Origin: Micromonospora avicenniae
GTDB lineage: Bacteria > Actinomycetota > Actinomycetes > Mycobacteriales > Micromonosporaceae
Assembly: GCF_900156065.1 (NCBI RefSeq)
Contig: NZ_FTNF01000031.1
Coordinates: 1-58,376, forward strand
Direction: 5' to 3'
DNA length: 58,376 bases
Below are positions 1 through 9,048 of the stretch, one piece after another; the stretch's first letter is position 1; each line of letters begins with the position of its first letter. Both the position numbers and the translations under genes were made by a program. The notes under the pieces were generated by a model, which had not been told where the DNA came from, made no database searches, and worked only from the letters and a program-made list of their open reading frames with translations.

Positions 1-1676
1 CCGGTGGGGCCGTTCGGGCCGCAGGTCCACCAGAGCCAGCGGACGTTGGCCTGGACCTCGGTCGGCACACACGCCGCACCGATGGAGACGGTTCGCATCG
101 TCTGGAACCCCGGCAGCCGCACCTGGCGGAGCTGGCCGTTGCCGCCGGTGGTGGTCCAGAGCGTGTCGAACCAGAGCGCGGCGGCGGTGATCGGGCCGGT
201 ACGCAGGGTCTCCGTCTGCACCAGGTCGACCACGTACTGGGTGGCCGGCGCTCCTCCGTCGACGACGGCGTACCGGTCCATCGCGTCAACCAGCCGCGCA
301 CCGGTGGTCGGCAGCCACATGGAGAAGTTGCCGCCGCCGTCGCCCTTCCTGGTGATCGAGGTCTGACCGTTGACCTCCATCAGGAACGTCGTCTTGCCCT
401 CGACTCCGTCGACGGTCCGGACGCAGGCGACCGCTGGCGTGCAGCGCACCGAGTAGACGCTGAGCTCGCCTCCCTGCTGGGCAAGCGGGTACGCGTCGGG
501 CGCCAGCGCGTGGTTGAACACCGCGTACTGCGTCTCGGAGGTGCTCGGGAAGACCTGGGTCTGCACGTGCCGCACGACGCCGCGGCGGTAGGTGAGCCCG
601 GCGTTCTCAACCGGGTCCCGCACCGACATGACCGGGGCCGGCGCCGCGCCGGTCGCGGTGAACCGCTGCACCGCCCAGTCGCGGTAGTTCGTGCCACCGA
701 CCGCCAGCGCGGTCCCGTCCGGACCCTGGAGCAGCGAGTCGGCCGGCTGGGCACGGGGCAGCACGGTCGTCTGGCCACTTCCGTCCAGCGAAACCGTGAT
801 CACCGAGCCGTCGGTCTTGCCCGGGACGGGGTCGAGCGTGGCGACCACCCGGTCACCGAGCACAGCCAGGCGATTGCGGGCACCCGCGACCGTGACCACC
901 CGCTCCGTGGTGTCGCTGCCGGAGGTGAGGCCGGCACGGGAGAGGACGTGCGCGGTGCCGGTCGAGGTCACCCAGGCCACCGCGTCCCCGGAGAGGCGGA
1001 AGTCCGTGGGTGACGCCGCCGTGGCACCGGGAATCGGGACGACGGTGGCCGTCGCGATGTCGAGCAGGCCGTACCAGTTCCTGCCGTCCGAGGTGGTCCC
1101 GGGTACGACCACCGAGGCCGCGTCACCGACCCGGGACTCCGCGGCGAAGCGTGTGCCCGCCGGGGCGCCGGTGACCGGGCGGCTCCCGGTTATGTTCCCC
1201 TCGGCGTCGACGGTGTGCAGCGCGAGCTGCCTGTCGCTGACCCGCGAGATCATCGTGCGTCCGTAGATCCCGAATGGCTCGCCCTCGGCGGCCCACGCCC
1301 ACGTCTCCCAACTCTGGTCGGCGAGGTTCACCACGTGCGTCGACGAGCCCGACGACGCCTCGATGGTCACCGTGTCACCGCCGGCCGGTCGCAGATCCGC
1401 CAGCCGTACGCCGAAGAGTTCGTTCACCCGGACGGAGTTGCCTGTGTCGTAGCGGGTCCAGAGGTAGCTGCGCTGGTTGTTGTGCTGGTGAAGGAAGCCG
1501 GTCGTACCTGCGAAGACCACCTTTTCGGTGGGCCGCACGGTCGGTTCGTACTCGGGGATGACCGCGACTTCGCGCGGAGCGGTGCCCGGGTCGGCGGCGG
1601 CCGGGGTGGCCGGGATTGCCAGCAGGCCGACGGCGAGGGTGGTCGCCAGGGTGCCGGCTGCGGAACTGCGGCCCAA
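1..1676 (-). CDS. Secreted beta-propeller-like protein, 5'-partial in window (C-terminus beyond left edge)
   Basis: The reading frame is open from a TTG start at 1676 to the left edge, so about 558 residues are visible and the C-terminus is missing. The start is set by AGGAGG six bases upstream of TTG and by the same arrangement in the paralogue to its right. Residues 1-30 form a signal peptide (MGRSSAAG..., hydrophobic ATTLAVGLLAI core, then Ala-rich cleavage region). The mature part aligns along its whole visible length with the 1862-5008 protein, for example both have a 'W(T/S)CG' segment near residue 550. It lacks catalytic motifs that I recognise; repeated W/G-containing beta strands suggest a propeller. 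Whether it also ends in FG-GAP repeats cannot be seen here. An extracellular role is inferred from the signal peptide. Confidence 0.8.
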   Translation of the reverse strand, partial: MGRSSAAGTLATTLAVGLLAIPATPAAADPGTAPREVAVIPEYEPTVRPTEKVVFAGTTGFLHQHNNQRSYLWTRYDTGNSVRVNELFGVRLADLRPAGGDTVTIEASSGSSTHVVNLADQSWETWAWAAEGEPFGIYGRTMISRVSDRQLALHTVDAEGNITGSRPVTGAPAGTRFAAESRVGDAASVVVPGTTSDGRNWYGLLDIATATVVPIPGATAASPTDFRLSGDAVAWVTSTGTAHVLSRAGLTSGSDTTERVVTVAGARNRLAVLGDRVVATLDPVPGKTDGSVITVSLDGSGQTTVLPRAQPADSLLQGPDGTALAVGGTNYRDWAVQRFTATGAAPAPVMSVRDPVENAGLTYRRGVVRHVQTQVFPSTSETQYAVFNHALAPDAYPLAQQGGELSVYSVRCTPAVACVRTVDGVEGKTTFLMEVNGQTSITRKGDGGGNFSMWLPTTGARLVDAMDRYAVVDGGAPATQYVVDLVQTETLRTGPITAAALWFDTLWTTTGGNGQLRQVRLPGFQTMRTVSIGAACVPTEVQANVRWLWWTCGPNGPT

Positions 1677-1809
1677 AAGGGTCCTCCTGAGTGGGGTGCT
1701 GCGCACGGGGAAGTGAGCCTATCGATATGAAGAGCCACGGGTAGGCCGCCGAACGGCTGGTTCGTGGACGCGCAGCCGTCGTTGCCCAGCCGACGTCCAC
1801 CTGATGGAC

Positions 1810-1844
1810 GACCGCCCCCGCACGCGGTGCGTGCGGGGGCGGTC
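1810..1844 (-). terminator. Strong hairpin downstream of the secreted FG-GAP protein
   Basis: A perfect 16-bp GC-rich inverted repeat (1810-1825 with 1829-1844) with a 3-nt loop begins 17 bp past the stop codon of the minus-strand gene at 1862. There is no long T tract, as is usual for high-GC actinobacteria. It separates the two tandem paralogues into independent transcripts. Confidence 0.8.
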
Positions 1845-1861
1845 GGGGCGCGCAGTTCGAG

Positions 1862-4800
1862 TCAGATGATGATTTTGTACATGTTCCAGCCGGAGCCGGC
1901 CTTGACCCGCGGCTCGAAGGAGCCGTTGCCGAGGCCGGCGTAGGACCAGAGGACCCCGTCGGCGTCGCGGGCGACGAGGTCGTTACGGCCGTCTTCGTCG
2001 AGGTCGCCGATGGCGACGATCGAGTTGTAGATGTTCCAGCCGGCGAACACCTTCACGCGGCTGCTCCAGCCTTTGTCGCCGTTGCTGAAGTAGGCGTACA
2101 TGACGCCGGTGGCGTCGACGCCGAGCAGGTCACCGTGACCGTCGCCGTTGAGGTCTCCGGCGCCGAGGACCCGGCTGTAGATGTTCCAGCCGGAGCCGAC
2201 CTGCACCCGGGAGTTGATCCCACCCTTACCGGTGGTGGTGTACAGCCACAGCTTCCCGTCCGCGTCGACACCCAGGATGTCGTCGTGACCGTCACTGTTC
2301 ACATCACCGGGGGCGAGGATCGACTTGTACATCATCCAACCCGCACCCAGGCTCACCGTCTGCCGGCCACCGAAGTTGAGCTGACCGATACCCAGATGCG
2401 CCTTCATACCGCCGTCACCGTCACGCACCAACAGATCCGGGTACACGTCCCCGTTGAAATCACCGAACGGCACCAACGCCGACGTACGCGACGCCCCCGA
2501 ACAGCTCAAACACCAGTTGTCGGTGTACCCGTGGTCGTAGAGCACACCCGGGACGCTCTGGTCCCGGCGAGTGCCGTACCAGTGCCCCTCGCCGGTCGCC
2601 TGGACCCCGAGCAGACCCGGGCCGCCGTAACAGTCGTAACCCCGGAACGGGAACGTGCCGCAACCCACCAGGAGCGCCTTCGTACCGATCGTCACCGGCT
2701 CGGAACTGTCGGCGGTGGTGGCCTTGAGAGTCCACTGGTAGGGCCCGTTCAGGGCCGGCTCCCCGGAAGAGAGCTTGCCGTCCCAACTGACCGAGATGCT
2801 CTGGCGGGCGGCGGCCCCGGTCTGGCGGTGGACCACTTCCTCCGTCCACTTGCGCGTGACGGTCAGCTCCCACTGGGTGACCGACCGGGTGAGCCCGAAC
2901 GACCCGTACCAGCCGGCCCCCGCCGTCCGGGGGTGCGCCACGTCCCGCACCGAGGAGGTGGCGGCCTTCACCGGCGTACCCGGCACACCGGTGTCGAGCA
3001 CGTGCACCGCGTTCTCCGCGTCTACATACGCGACGCCGGAACCGTGCCGGTCCACCGCCCAGGTCACCCGGCGGCCGTCGGCCGGGACGCCCGCAGCCAG
3101 GTCGGCCAGCTTCACCGGCGCCCGCACCGTGCCGTCGTGGAAGTCGGTGAGGTAAAGCGCACCAGTTTCGTGCCGGACCAGGAAACCGTCACCCAGCATC
3201 GCCGGCCCGGCCGGCACACTCAGGTTGTGGTTCCGCTGCAGGTCGTAGACCCCGGCCGGGCCGGCCACCCCACACGACCAGTAGAGCCAACGCGCGCTGG
3301 CCTGGAGTTCGGTCGGCGCACAGGGGGCACCGGTGGAGAAATTCCAGCTGACCGGACTGCTGTTCATCAGGTCGCGGGCTTGAATCCAACCCGACGATCC
3401 GCTGGTCCGGTACAGGGTGTCGAACCAGAGGGCGGCACCGGTGGCCGGCCCGAGCCGGGTCGTGCTCCCGTGAGCGTTGTCGACCAGGTACTGATCGGTC
3501 GTAGCGCCGTCGTCGACCAGGACGTACCGGTTGCCCACGTCCACGACCCGGCCGTTCTGCGTCGGTAGCGAGTAGGTGCTGTAGCTGGAGGGGAATTCCC
3601 GGAAGGTGTAGAGCGTGTCCTTCGCGCCGTCGGCGCCCGGGGACACGTAGGCCACACCCTCCTGATTGCCCTCCGCCAGCCGCACGCACTGAACGCCCGT
3701 CTCGCAGGGCACCTGCGGCTTCGCGAACGCGACCCCACCGGCCTTGACCGAGCCGTCGTCCACGATCGGGTGGTTGTAGAGCGCGTATCCGGGCTCACCA
3801 GTCGTCCCGACGATCTCGCTCTGCACGTGCCGAACCAGGCCCTGGTGGTAGAGGAGACCCGCGTTCTCCACCGGGTCACGCACCGGCATCAGCGGCGTGC
3901 TGGTGGGCGCCTGACCGGGCTGCGCGCTGATCCGGCGTACCGCCCAATCCCGGGCTCCTGAGCCGCCCACGACCAGCGCGGTGCCGTCCGCGGCCTGGAC
4001 CACCGCGGTCTCCTCCGCGTCGACTCGCGGCAGCAGCGTAGTCCGGGTGCCGTCGGCGGAGACGGCGACCGCCGGCTCCCAGGTGGCACCCCATCCGCTG
4101 GCGTCCCGCGACGTGACCAGGCCGTCGCCGACGATCGCCGAGCGGCGCACGGTGTCGTAGGGAACGGTCAGCTTCCGGGCTTCAGTGTTGGAGCCGTCAG
4201 CCAGGCCGCTGCGCGAGTAGAGCCAGTAGGTGCCTCCACCGGTCATCGAGGACGACGCCCAGCCGACGGTGTCGCTGGTGAGCCGGAAGACCGCTGCGCC
4301 CCAACCGACCTGGGGGGCACCCGGGATCGGCATGATCTGGCCGCTGGCGATATCGAGCAGCCCGGAACGCAACGTGCCGTTCTCATTCGCGTACCCGACG
4401 ACGGCGGAGGTCAGGTCAGCGGTGGCGGCGGGGTAGATGCCGGTGGGGACGGCGCCGTCGGGCACGGTTATCGGGGTGCTGCCGGCGATGGTGCCGTCCT
4501 CGGCGAAGGTGAGCAGCTCGGCACGGGAGCCGACGCCGCCCGACAGCTTCACGGCCATGACGGTGCGGCCGTAGACACTCAACACGGCATAGCCGTTGGA
4601 GCCGGTGGGCACCGCCCACTGCTGCCAGCTCTGGTCCGAGAGGTCGAGCACGCTCACCTTGCCCGGGGCCGGCTTTGCCGGCACCTGGAACCGGGTGGAG
4701 ACGAAGTCGCCACCGGCCGGCTTCAGCGATGACGGCTTGACGCCCGCGAGGCTCGGAACCGGTACCGTTTCGCCGGTGTCGTAGCGGGTCCAGAGATACT

Positions 4801-5008
4801 CGCCAGACGTGTTGTGAAGGTGCAGGAAGCCGGTCACGCCGGCGAAGATGATCGCCTCGTGGGCCGGGACCGTCGCCTCGCTCTCCGGAAAGACGGCGAT
4901 CTCACGGGCTGCGGCGCCGGGTTCGGCGGCGGCCGGTGCGGCCGGGGTGACCAGCAGGCCGAGGGCGAGGGTTGTCGCCAGGGCACCGGCCGAAAGACTG
5001 CGACCCAA
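1862..5008 (-). CDS. Secreted protein with C-terminal FG-GAP/VCBS repeats
   Basis: This 1048-residue protein starts at TTG 5008, six bases after AGGAGG; the open frame extends further upstream, but that part has no ribosome site and does not look coding. The signal peptide covers about residues 1-32 (MGRSLSAGALATTLALGLL, then Ala/Pro-rich). A central 800-residue region of W/Y/G-rich strands is paralogous to the protein to its left. The last 200 residues hold four FG-GAP-like units with D-x-N-G-D-G calcium loops (GDFNGDVYPD, GDVNSDGHDD, GDLNGDGHGD, GDLDEDGRND), each followed by a GWNxY motif. FG-GAP repeats fold as extracellular calcium-binding propellers. The function is unknown; it may bind carbohydrate or protein at the cell surface. 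It is monocistronic, with its own terminator. Confidence 0.85.
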   Translation of the reverse strand: MGRSLSAGALATTLALGLLVTPAAPAAAEPGAAAREIAVFPESEATVPAHEAIIFAGVTGFLHLHNTSGEYLWTRYDTGETVPVPSLAGVKPSSLKPAGGDFVSTRFQVPAKPAPGKVSVLDLSDQSWQQWAVPTGSNGYAVLSVYGRTVMAVKLSGGVGSRAELLTFAEDGTIAGSTPITVPDGAVPTGIYPAATADLTSAVVGYANENGTLRSGLLDIASGQIMPIPGAPQVGWGAAVFRLTSDTVGWASSSMTGGGTYWLYSRSGLADGSNTEARKLTVPYDTVRRSAIVGDGLVTSRDASGWGATWEPAVAVSADGTRTTLLPRVDAEETAVVQAADGTALVVGGSGARDWAVRRISAQPGQAPTSTPLMPVRDPVENAGLLYHQGLVRHVQSEIVGTTGEPGYALYNHPIVDDGSVKAGGVAFAKPQVPCETGVQCVRLAEGNQEGVAYVSPGADGAKDTLYTFREFPSSYSTYSLPTQNGRVVDVGNRYVLVDDGATTDQYLVDNAHGSTTRLGPATGAALWFDTLYRTSGSSGWIQARDLMNSSPVSWNFSTGAPCAPTELQASARWLYWSCGVAGPAGVYDLQRNHNLSVPAGPAMLGDGFLVRHETGALYLTDFHDGTVRAPVKLADLAAGVPADGRRVTWAVDRHGSGVAYVDAENAVHVLDTGVPGTPVKAATSSVRDVAHPRTAGAGWYGSFGLTRSVTQWELTVTRKWTEEVVHRQTGAAARQSISVSWDGKLSSGEPALNGPYQWTLKATTADSSEPVTIGTKALLVGCGTFPFRGYDCYGGPGLLGVQATGEGHWYGTRRDQSVPGVLYDHGYTDNWCLSCSGASRTSALVPFGDFNGDVYPDLLVRDGDGGMKAHLGIGQLNFGGRQTVSLGAGWMMYKSILAPGDVNSDGHDDILGVDADGKLWLYTTTGKGGINSRVQVGSGWNIYSRVLGAGDLNGDGHGDLLGVDATGVMYAYFSNGDKGWSSRVKVFAGWNIYNSIVAIGDLDEDGRNDLVARDADGVLWSYAGLGNGSFEPRVKAGSGWNMYKIII

Positions 5009-5225
5009 AGAGGTCCTCCTGGGGTTGGGTACGGCGCAGAACGCGCCCAGATACGCGCAGCAGCCTAGCTTGATGATCTTCGACGGGTGTGCCGCCGAAC
5101 GGCTGATGCAGGCACCAGGCCTGTCCCGCTCCTGACCCGGGGACTCGATCCGCTGCGTCCCCACCCGTCGCCCACAGCCAGTGCCGTTGCTCTCGACGGC
5201 GCTGGTCCGTTCAGCGCCGCACCTC

Positions 5226-5825
5226 TCAATCGCCGCTGCCAGTCTCTGAGCGGCGAAGGTCGGCGGCGCCATAACCTGTCGCCCGGTAGAGGTCACGCAG
5301 TAGGCAAATCTCGCCGCCGTGGTGCATCACCTCGCGGTTCACATGCACTATCAGCGCTGCCATTGACTCATCGGCGAAGAATGCACCCCTCGGCCCGAGC
5401 GGCCGGCTCAATGCCTGCTCGTCCAGCCTGGCGATGGCGTCATGCCAGCCCTTGTAGGAGTCTTCGAGCAGGGCTATCCCGGCTGCGGCGCTGCCAGGCA
5501 GGTCGGCAGGAAGATGCCGAGAGTCGAACATATCGGCGTCCTCCGGCACGCTTCCGTCGCCGAAAAAGGCGCTTACGCGGGTGGCCATTCCGGTAGCAAC
5601 GTGCACGAGTCGCCAGGCAAGAGTGGTCACCGGCGCGGGCGACGGCTCGGGTCGTTGCACATCGAGAACGTGGCGGCCGTCCGCCGTTGGGCGCAGGTTC
5701 CAGCATCCTTCGACGGGTTCCCAGAAGTATTCCTCGTCGGTCAGCCCATCCAGCCGCGGCCGCAAGTGCACATTCCAGTAGAACTCCAGCTGCCCGACCA
5801 ACGATGATCCCAAGTCAACTGCCAC
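5226..5825 (-). CDS. DinB-superfamily protein
   Basis: A 199-aa protein; the GTG start at 5825 is chosen because AGGAGG lies five bases upstream, whereas the ORF opens ten codons earlier without a site. It fits the DinB/YfiT four-helix-bundle fold: an N-terminal 'LVGQLEFYWNVHLRPRLDGL' helix, W-rich loop, H75 in 'RLVHVATGM' and a C-terminal 'HVNREVMHHGGE' motif (H168/H169) that supplies the other metal-ligand histidines. Relatives include thiol-dependent metalloenzymes (mycothiol or bacillithiol S-transferases) and proteins of unknown role. The substrate cannot be told from the sequence. It appears to be transcribed alone. Confidence 0.75.
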   Translation of the reverse strand: MAVDLGSSLVGQLEFYWNVHLRPRLDGLTDEEYFWEPVEGCWNLRPTADGRHVLDVQRPEPSPAPVTTLAWRLVHVATGMATRVSAFFGDGSVPEDADMFDSRHLPADLPGSAAAGIALLEDSYKGWHDAIARLDEQALSRPLGPRGAFFADESMAALIVHVNREVMHHGGEICLLRDLYRATGYGAADLRRSETGSGD

Positions 5826-6132
5826 GTATGCCTCCTGCGGTCGATGTCTCTGCACGCTATCGAGGTGATGTGGCTCGGGCCGACCGGTGCGGATCTCCTC
5901 GTCGGGCAGTCGTACAACGTCGCGCCTGCGGCGGCGACCAGCTCGTGCCTCAGACCATCCCAGCTCGCCTGACCTATGAGAGGTTTCAGCAAAGGTCTAG
6001 GCGGTGGGGCTTTCATCCCTTGTGGAGGGACCTGAGCGACGACCACTCGTCGTATGGACGCCGGGGGCACAGCCGATCCGCCATTGACGGTAACATCTCC
6101 ATGTTTTTGCCTGGAGCGGGGAGAAAGACCAC
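5826..6132. other. 307-bp intergenic region, no supported gene
   Basis: It separates the divergent DinB-like gene and the LPXTG-protein gene. A 34-codon frame at 5868 has a weak GAGGTG in front but no similarity I recognise and no typical third-position bias, so I do not call it. A TTGACG hexamer at 6084-6089 could be a -35 element for the LPXTG gene, but no convincing -10 follows at the right spacing. Confidence 0.4.
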
Positions 6133-6861
6133 ATGCGATGGAAGATCCGGGTCGGCGTCCTAATGGCGCTGGCCTTTCTGATCCCGGCGGCACCGGCGAT
6201 GGCGCAAACCGAACCGTCCGGGCTGAACGAAGCCTGCCAAACGGTCGAGCGCAAGGTGTACACGGATATCCGCGAGCTTGTCACCATCGACCTGGATACC
6301 GCCACAAATGCAGAGATACGGGTGCTGGCCAACCAGATCCTGGCGGCGGCGAACGCCGACTCGTTGCCCGTTCTGCCTGACGCTGTTCAGGAGCGCCTGG
6401 ACGGCACCGCGGATGATCTGCGTGCATTCCTCAAGGCGGACGTACAGAACGCCTGGTCGACGGCTCTGCGGATCACGGTGGACCGGACGTTGACGGGCGC
6501 TGGTCCCAACGTGAAGGCGGCCGCGCAGAAGGCGCTCGACGACGGGTCCATCGATGCCTTCATGGCTTACCTGAACGACGGCCTGTACGCCGCACGTGAG
6601 CTCGACTGCGCGTCTCAGCCCACAGCGACACCGACGTCTCAGCCCACGTCGGCGCCGAGCGCCACTCCCAGCGCCACGACGACCGTTGCACCGGCCCCTG
6701 CTTCCTCCACCAGCCTGGGTGCTGCCGGCGGTGAAGGCGGCGGGCTGCCCGTTACCGGTGCCGACACCGCGACCGTGGCCGGCATTGGCGGGGCGCTTCT
6801 GCTCCTCGGCGGCGTGGGCTATGTGATCGGCCGCCGACGCCGTTCCCGCTTCGTGGCATAG
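6133..6861 (+). CDS. Secreted LPXTG-motif cell-wall-anchored protein
   Basis: A 242-aa protein with a GGGGAG site before ATG. It has a clear signal peptide (residues 1-24, cleavage after AMA), a helical domain of about 150 residues without a recognised family, then a Thr/Pro/Ser/Ala-rich stalk (about 155-195, TPTSQPTSAPSATPS-type). The sorting signal is complete: LPVTG at residues 205-209, a hydrophobic segment and an RRRR tail. Sortase would cleave between T and G and join it to peptidoglycan. No sortase gene lies in the window. A hairpin at 6871-6905 closes the transcript. Confidence 0.88.
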   Translation: MRWKIRVGVLMALAFLIPAAPAMAQTEPSGLNEACQTVERKVYTDIRELVTIDLDTATNAEIRVLANQILAAANADSLPVLPDAVQERLDGTADDLRAFLKADVQNAWSTALRITVDRTLTGAGPNVKAAAQKALDDGSIDAFMAYLNDGLYAARELDCASQPTATPTSQPTSAPSATPSATTTVAPAPASSTSLGAAGGEGGGLPVTGADTATVAGIGGALLLLGGVGYVIGRRRRSRFVA

Positions 6862-6870
6862 CCCACTGGA

Positions 6871-6905
6871 CGCGCCCGGCTCGATGCTTTGTCGGGCCGG
6901 GCGCG
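6871..6905 (+). terminator. Hairpin after LPXTG-protein gene
   Basis: A perfect 10-bp GC stem (CGCGCCCGGC at 6871-6880 with its complement at 6896-6905) with a 15-nt loop, starting 9 bp after the stop codon. Confidence 0.7.
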
Positions 6906-7065
6906 ATTCGCCTGTGCCGCGAGGCGGTAGTGCGGTGGGAGATCACCTGCGGTGAGTAGCGAAGCTCCTCACCCATGATCCGAAGCTGGCCCGCGAACGT
7001 TCAGCAGGCCTTGGCCTTCCTGTTCGACGCGTAGGCGTTGGGCTCAGCCGTGGGGGTCAAAAGGA

Positions 7066-7104
7066 TCAAGGGCCGGTCTCCCGTGACAGGAAACCGGCCC
7101 TTGA
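7066..7104 (-). terminator. Terminator of the tRNA-Arg transcript
   Basis: A 12-bp perfect stem (7066-7077 with 7093-7104) and 15-nt loop, placed just beyond the 3' end of the minus-strand tRNA-Arg gene. Confidence 0.7.
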
Positions 7105-7111
7105 CCTGCTG

Positions 7112-7184
7112 TGCGCCCGAAGGGACTCGAACCCCTAACCTTCTGATCCGTAGTCAGATGCTCTATCCATTGAGCTACGGGCGC
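7112..7184 (-). tRNA. tRNA-Arg (anticodon ACG)
   Basis: The minus strand reads GCGCCCG...CGGGCGC with a seven-pair acceptor stem and an A discriminator at 7112. The anticodon arm CTGA-CTACGGA-TCAG gives ACG, the wobble-inosine arginine tRNA. The T arm GGTTCGAGTCC is intact. CCA is not encoded. Confidence 0.95.
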
Positions 7185-7219
7185 TCGTGCTCAGCCAGCC
7201 TACACGACCGACTTTCGCG

Positions 7220-7310
7220 CGGAGACTCCGGGATTCGAACCCGGGAGGGGCTTTAAGACCCCAACCGCATTAGCAGTGCGGCGCCATAGACCAGACTAGG
7301 CGAAGTCTCC
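7220..7310 (-). tRNA. tRNA-Ser (anticodon GCT)
   Basis: A class II tRNA of 91 nt with long variable arm. The acceptor is GGAGACT/AGTCTCC, the discriminator G is at 7220, and the anticodon loop CTGCTAA gives GCT for AGC/AGU codons. It lies 35 bp upstream of tRNA-Arg and on the same strand, so the two are likely co-transcribed. Confidence 0.95.
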
Positions 7311-7456
7311 TTGGTGACCCGCAAGTCACCGCGCCCGAGGATACAGGGCAGCACCCGCCGGGGGCAAAGCGGCATCCTCGGGCAACCCCATCCGGTATCT
7401 GCCTCGGCGTACTTCCACGCTGTGCACCGGCGTGAACACGGCTAGGCTCCATCGAT

Positions 7457-8962
7457 ATGCAGGAGCAGCCCCCGAGCGAGCCGACCCGCCGCGAGCCTGC
7501 TGACGGGGCCCGGCGGCGGTCCCCCAAGGCGACCTTCACGCCGCCCGGCGACCCGCCGGTCGCGTCCGAGCCGGCACCCCCACCGGCACCGCCAGCAAGA
7601 TCACGCCCGGTGAAGGCCGCCCCGGCCATACTGTTCCAGCCGCCCGAGCCCGACGGCCCGCTGCCACCCCAGCCCTCCCGGCCCACGGCCGGCAGAAGGG
7701 CCACCCCGGCCACTGGCAGCCCGGCCGGTAGCGCACCGGCGAGGCCGGCGACGGCAGCAGCGGAGCAGCCGGCGGCGACGTCCGCGCCTCAGGCGACGGC
7801 CGACCCGACGACGACGGCGGACCCGACGGCGACGGCCGACCCGACGACGACGGCCGACCCGACGGCGACGGCGGACCCGACGGCGACGGCGGACCCGACG
7901 GCGACGGCGGCAGATCAGCCGGCGGGTGACCGGCAGGGGCCCGCACCGGCCAGGGCACCGAAGGCACGGAAGGCAGCCTCCGGGACGAAACGGACGCCGG
8001 CCGGGAAGTCCGCGCCCGCGCAGACCGGACCCGCAGAGCCGGACCCGCCGGCGGCCCCCATCGGGCGCGACGAGGAGCCGGAGCCGGTGGCTGCACCCGA
8101 GCCGAAGACGGCGACCGCCAAAAAGAGCACCCCGGCGAAGACGGCGACCGCCGCGAAGAACACCCCGGCGAAGAAGGCCGCCGCCGGGAAGGTGCCCGCG
8201 TCGCGCAGGAGCACGCCGAAGAAATCGGCCCCGGTGCCCGTGCAGGTCGCGGCCGCCGAACCGCGGCCGTGGCAGCAGGCCACAGCTCCGCCAGAGGAGC
8301 TTTCCGCCGTACCGGCTCCGGCTGCCGAGTCGTCCGGTCTCCGGATGACCATCGCGCGGATGCTCGATCACCCCGGCTTCGCGCCGGAGTTGCTAGCCCT
8401 GGCCGCTGTGGAGGCGCTCGGCCCGAGCGCACGGGACTGGGCCGAGCAGCTGCGTTCGACGTACCCCGAGGCGTCGCCGGACGGGCTGGCCCGGCTCGCC
8501 ACCCGGCGGTTCGTCCGGCTGGCCGGCGCTGGCGGGGCCACCTCGGCGCTCGCCGGAGCCCTCGCCCCGCTGGCCGAGCTCACTTCGGTGCTCTGGGCCC
8601 AGGCCAACCTGGTGCTGCACCTCGCGGCGGCGTACGACCGCGACCCGGCCCACCCGGATCGGGCGGTCGAGTTGCTGGTGCTGACCCAGGTGCACCCGGA
8701 TGCGGAGAGCGCGCGTACCGCTCTGGACGCGGCGCGGGCGTTGGACGGACCGGGAGACGCGCCCTGGCCGCGCGTGGTGGAGGCGGCGTGGCGGCTGGCG
8801 GCGCCGCTCGCCGCCCAGGCCGCCGGGTGGCTGGCGCTGCGACTGGCGTCCCGGCTGCTTCCGGGCGCGGCGGTGCTCGCAGCGGCGGCCGGCGACGCGG
8901 CGGCTGCGGAACGCCTGGCGGCCCGCGCGATCACGGCCTACCGCCCGGCGCGCGGCGGCTGA
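7457..8962 (+). CDS. Hypothetical protein: Ala/Pro/Lys-rich low-complexity N-terminus plus conserved alpha-helical C-terminal domain
   Basis: 501 aa. The first 290 residues are disordered: Pro/Ala-rich, then a six-copy hexapeptide (ADPT-T/A-T), then Lys/Ala-rich stretches of the TPAKTATAAKNTPAKKA type that resemble histone H1-like tails. The C-terminal 200 residues (from about 295) are Ala/Leu helices with the motif 'RLATRRFVRLAGAGGATSAL', a helical domain somewhat like EcsC-type proteins in actinobacteria; that assignment is uncertain. The plus frame is chosen over antisense frames because only it has a conserved-looking domain, normal codon bias and a terminator directly after its stop. The basic tail may bind nucleic acid or acidic envelope polymers; this is inference only. 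Confidence 0.75.
   Translation: MQEQPPSEPTRREPADGARRRSPKATFTPPGDPPVASEPAPPPAPPARSRPVKAAPAILFQPPEPDGPLPPQPSRPTAGRRATPATGSPAGSAPARPATAAAEQPAATSAPQATADPTTTADPTATADPTTTADPTATADPTATADPTATAADQPAGDRQGPAPARAPKARKAASGTKRTPAGKSAPAQTGPAEPDPPAAPIGRDEEPEPVAAPEPKTATAKKSTPAKTATAAKNTPAKKAAAGKVPASRRSTPKKSAPVPVQVAAAEPRPWQQATAPPEELSAVPAPAAESSGLRMTIARMLDHPGFAPELLALAAVEALGPSARDWAEQLRSTYPEASPDGLARLATRRFVRLAGAGGATSALAGALAPLAELTSVLWAQANLVLHLAAAYDRDPAHPDRAVELLVLTQVHPDAESARTALDAARALDGPGDAPWPRVVEAAWRLAAPLAAQAAGWLALRLASRLLPGAAVLAAAAGDAAAAERLAARAITAYRPARGG
7799..7906 (+). repeat. Six-copy 18-bp in-frame tandem repeat
   Basis: Six 18-bp units encode ADPTTT or ADPTAT inside the low-complexity region of the 501-aa protein. 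Copies differ mainly at one codon (ACG/GCG), so the array looks recently expanded and may vary in length between strains. Confidence 0.85.
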
Positions 8963-8977
8963 CCGGACGGCGATATT

Positions 8978-9000
8978 CACCGCCTGCCGAGCAGGCGGTG
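8978..9000 (+). terminator. Hairpin between convergent genes
   Basis: A perfect 10-bp stem (CACCGCCTGC, 8978-8987, with 8991-9000) and 3-nt loop, 15 bp after the stop at 8962. The symmetric shape could also serve the convergent CPBP gene ending at 9049. Confidence 0.75.
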
Positions 9001-9048
9001 ACGCCGGCTGGGGTCGTTGGGGGGCCAAAGGCGCGCCCGCGGGGCGGG

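Noticed and set aside
5009..5296. N-terminal extension of the FG-GAP protein
   Set aside because: A TTG with ideal AGGAGG spacing directly precedes a signal peptide at 5008, and the paralogue uses the same start.
7799..7906. CRISPR-like array
   Set aside because: The repeats are 18-bp tandem coding units without spacers, in frame with the protein.
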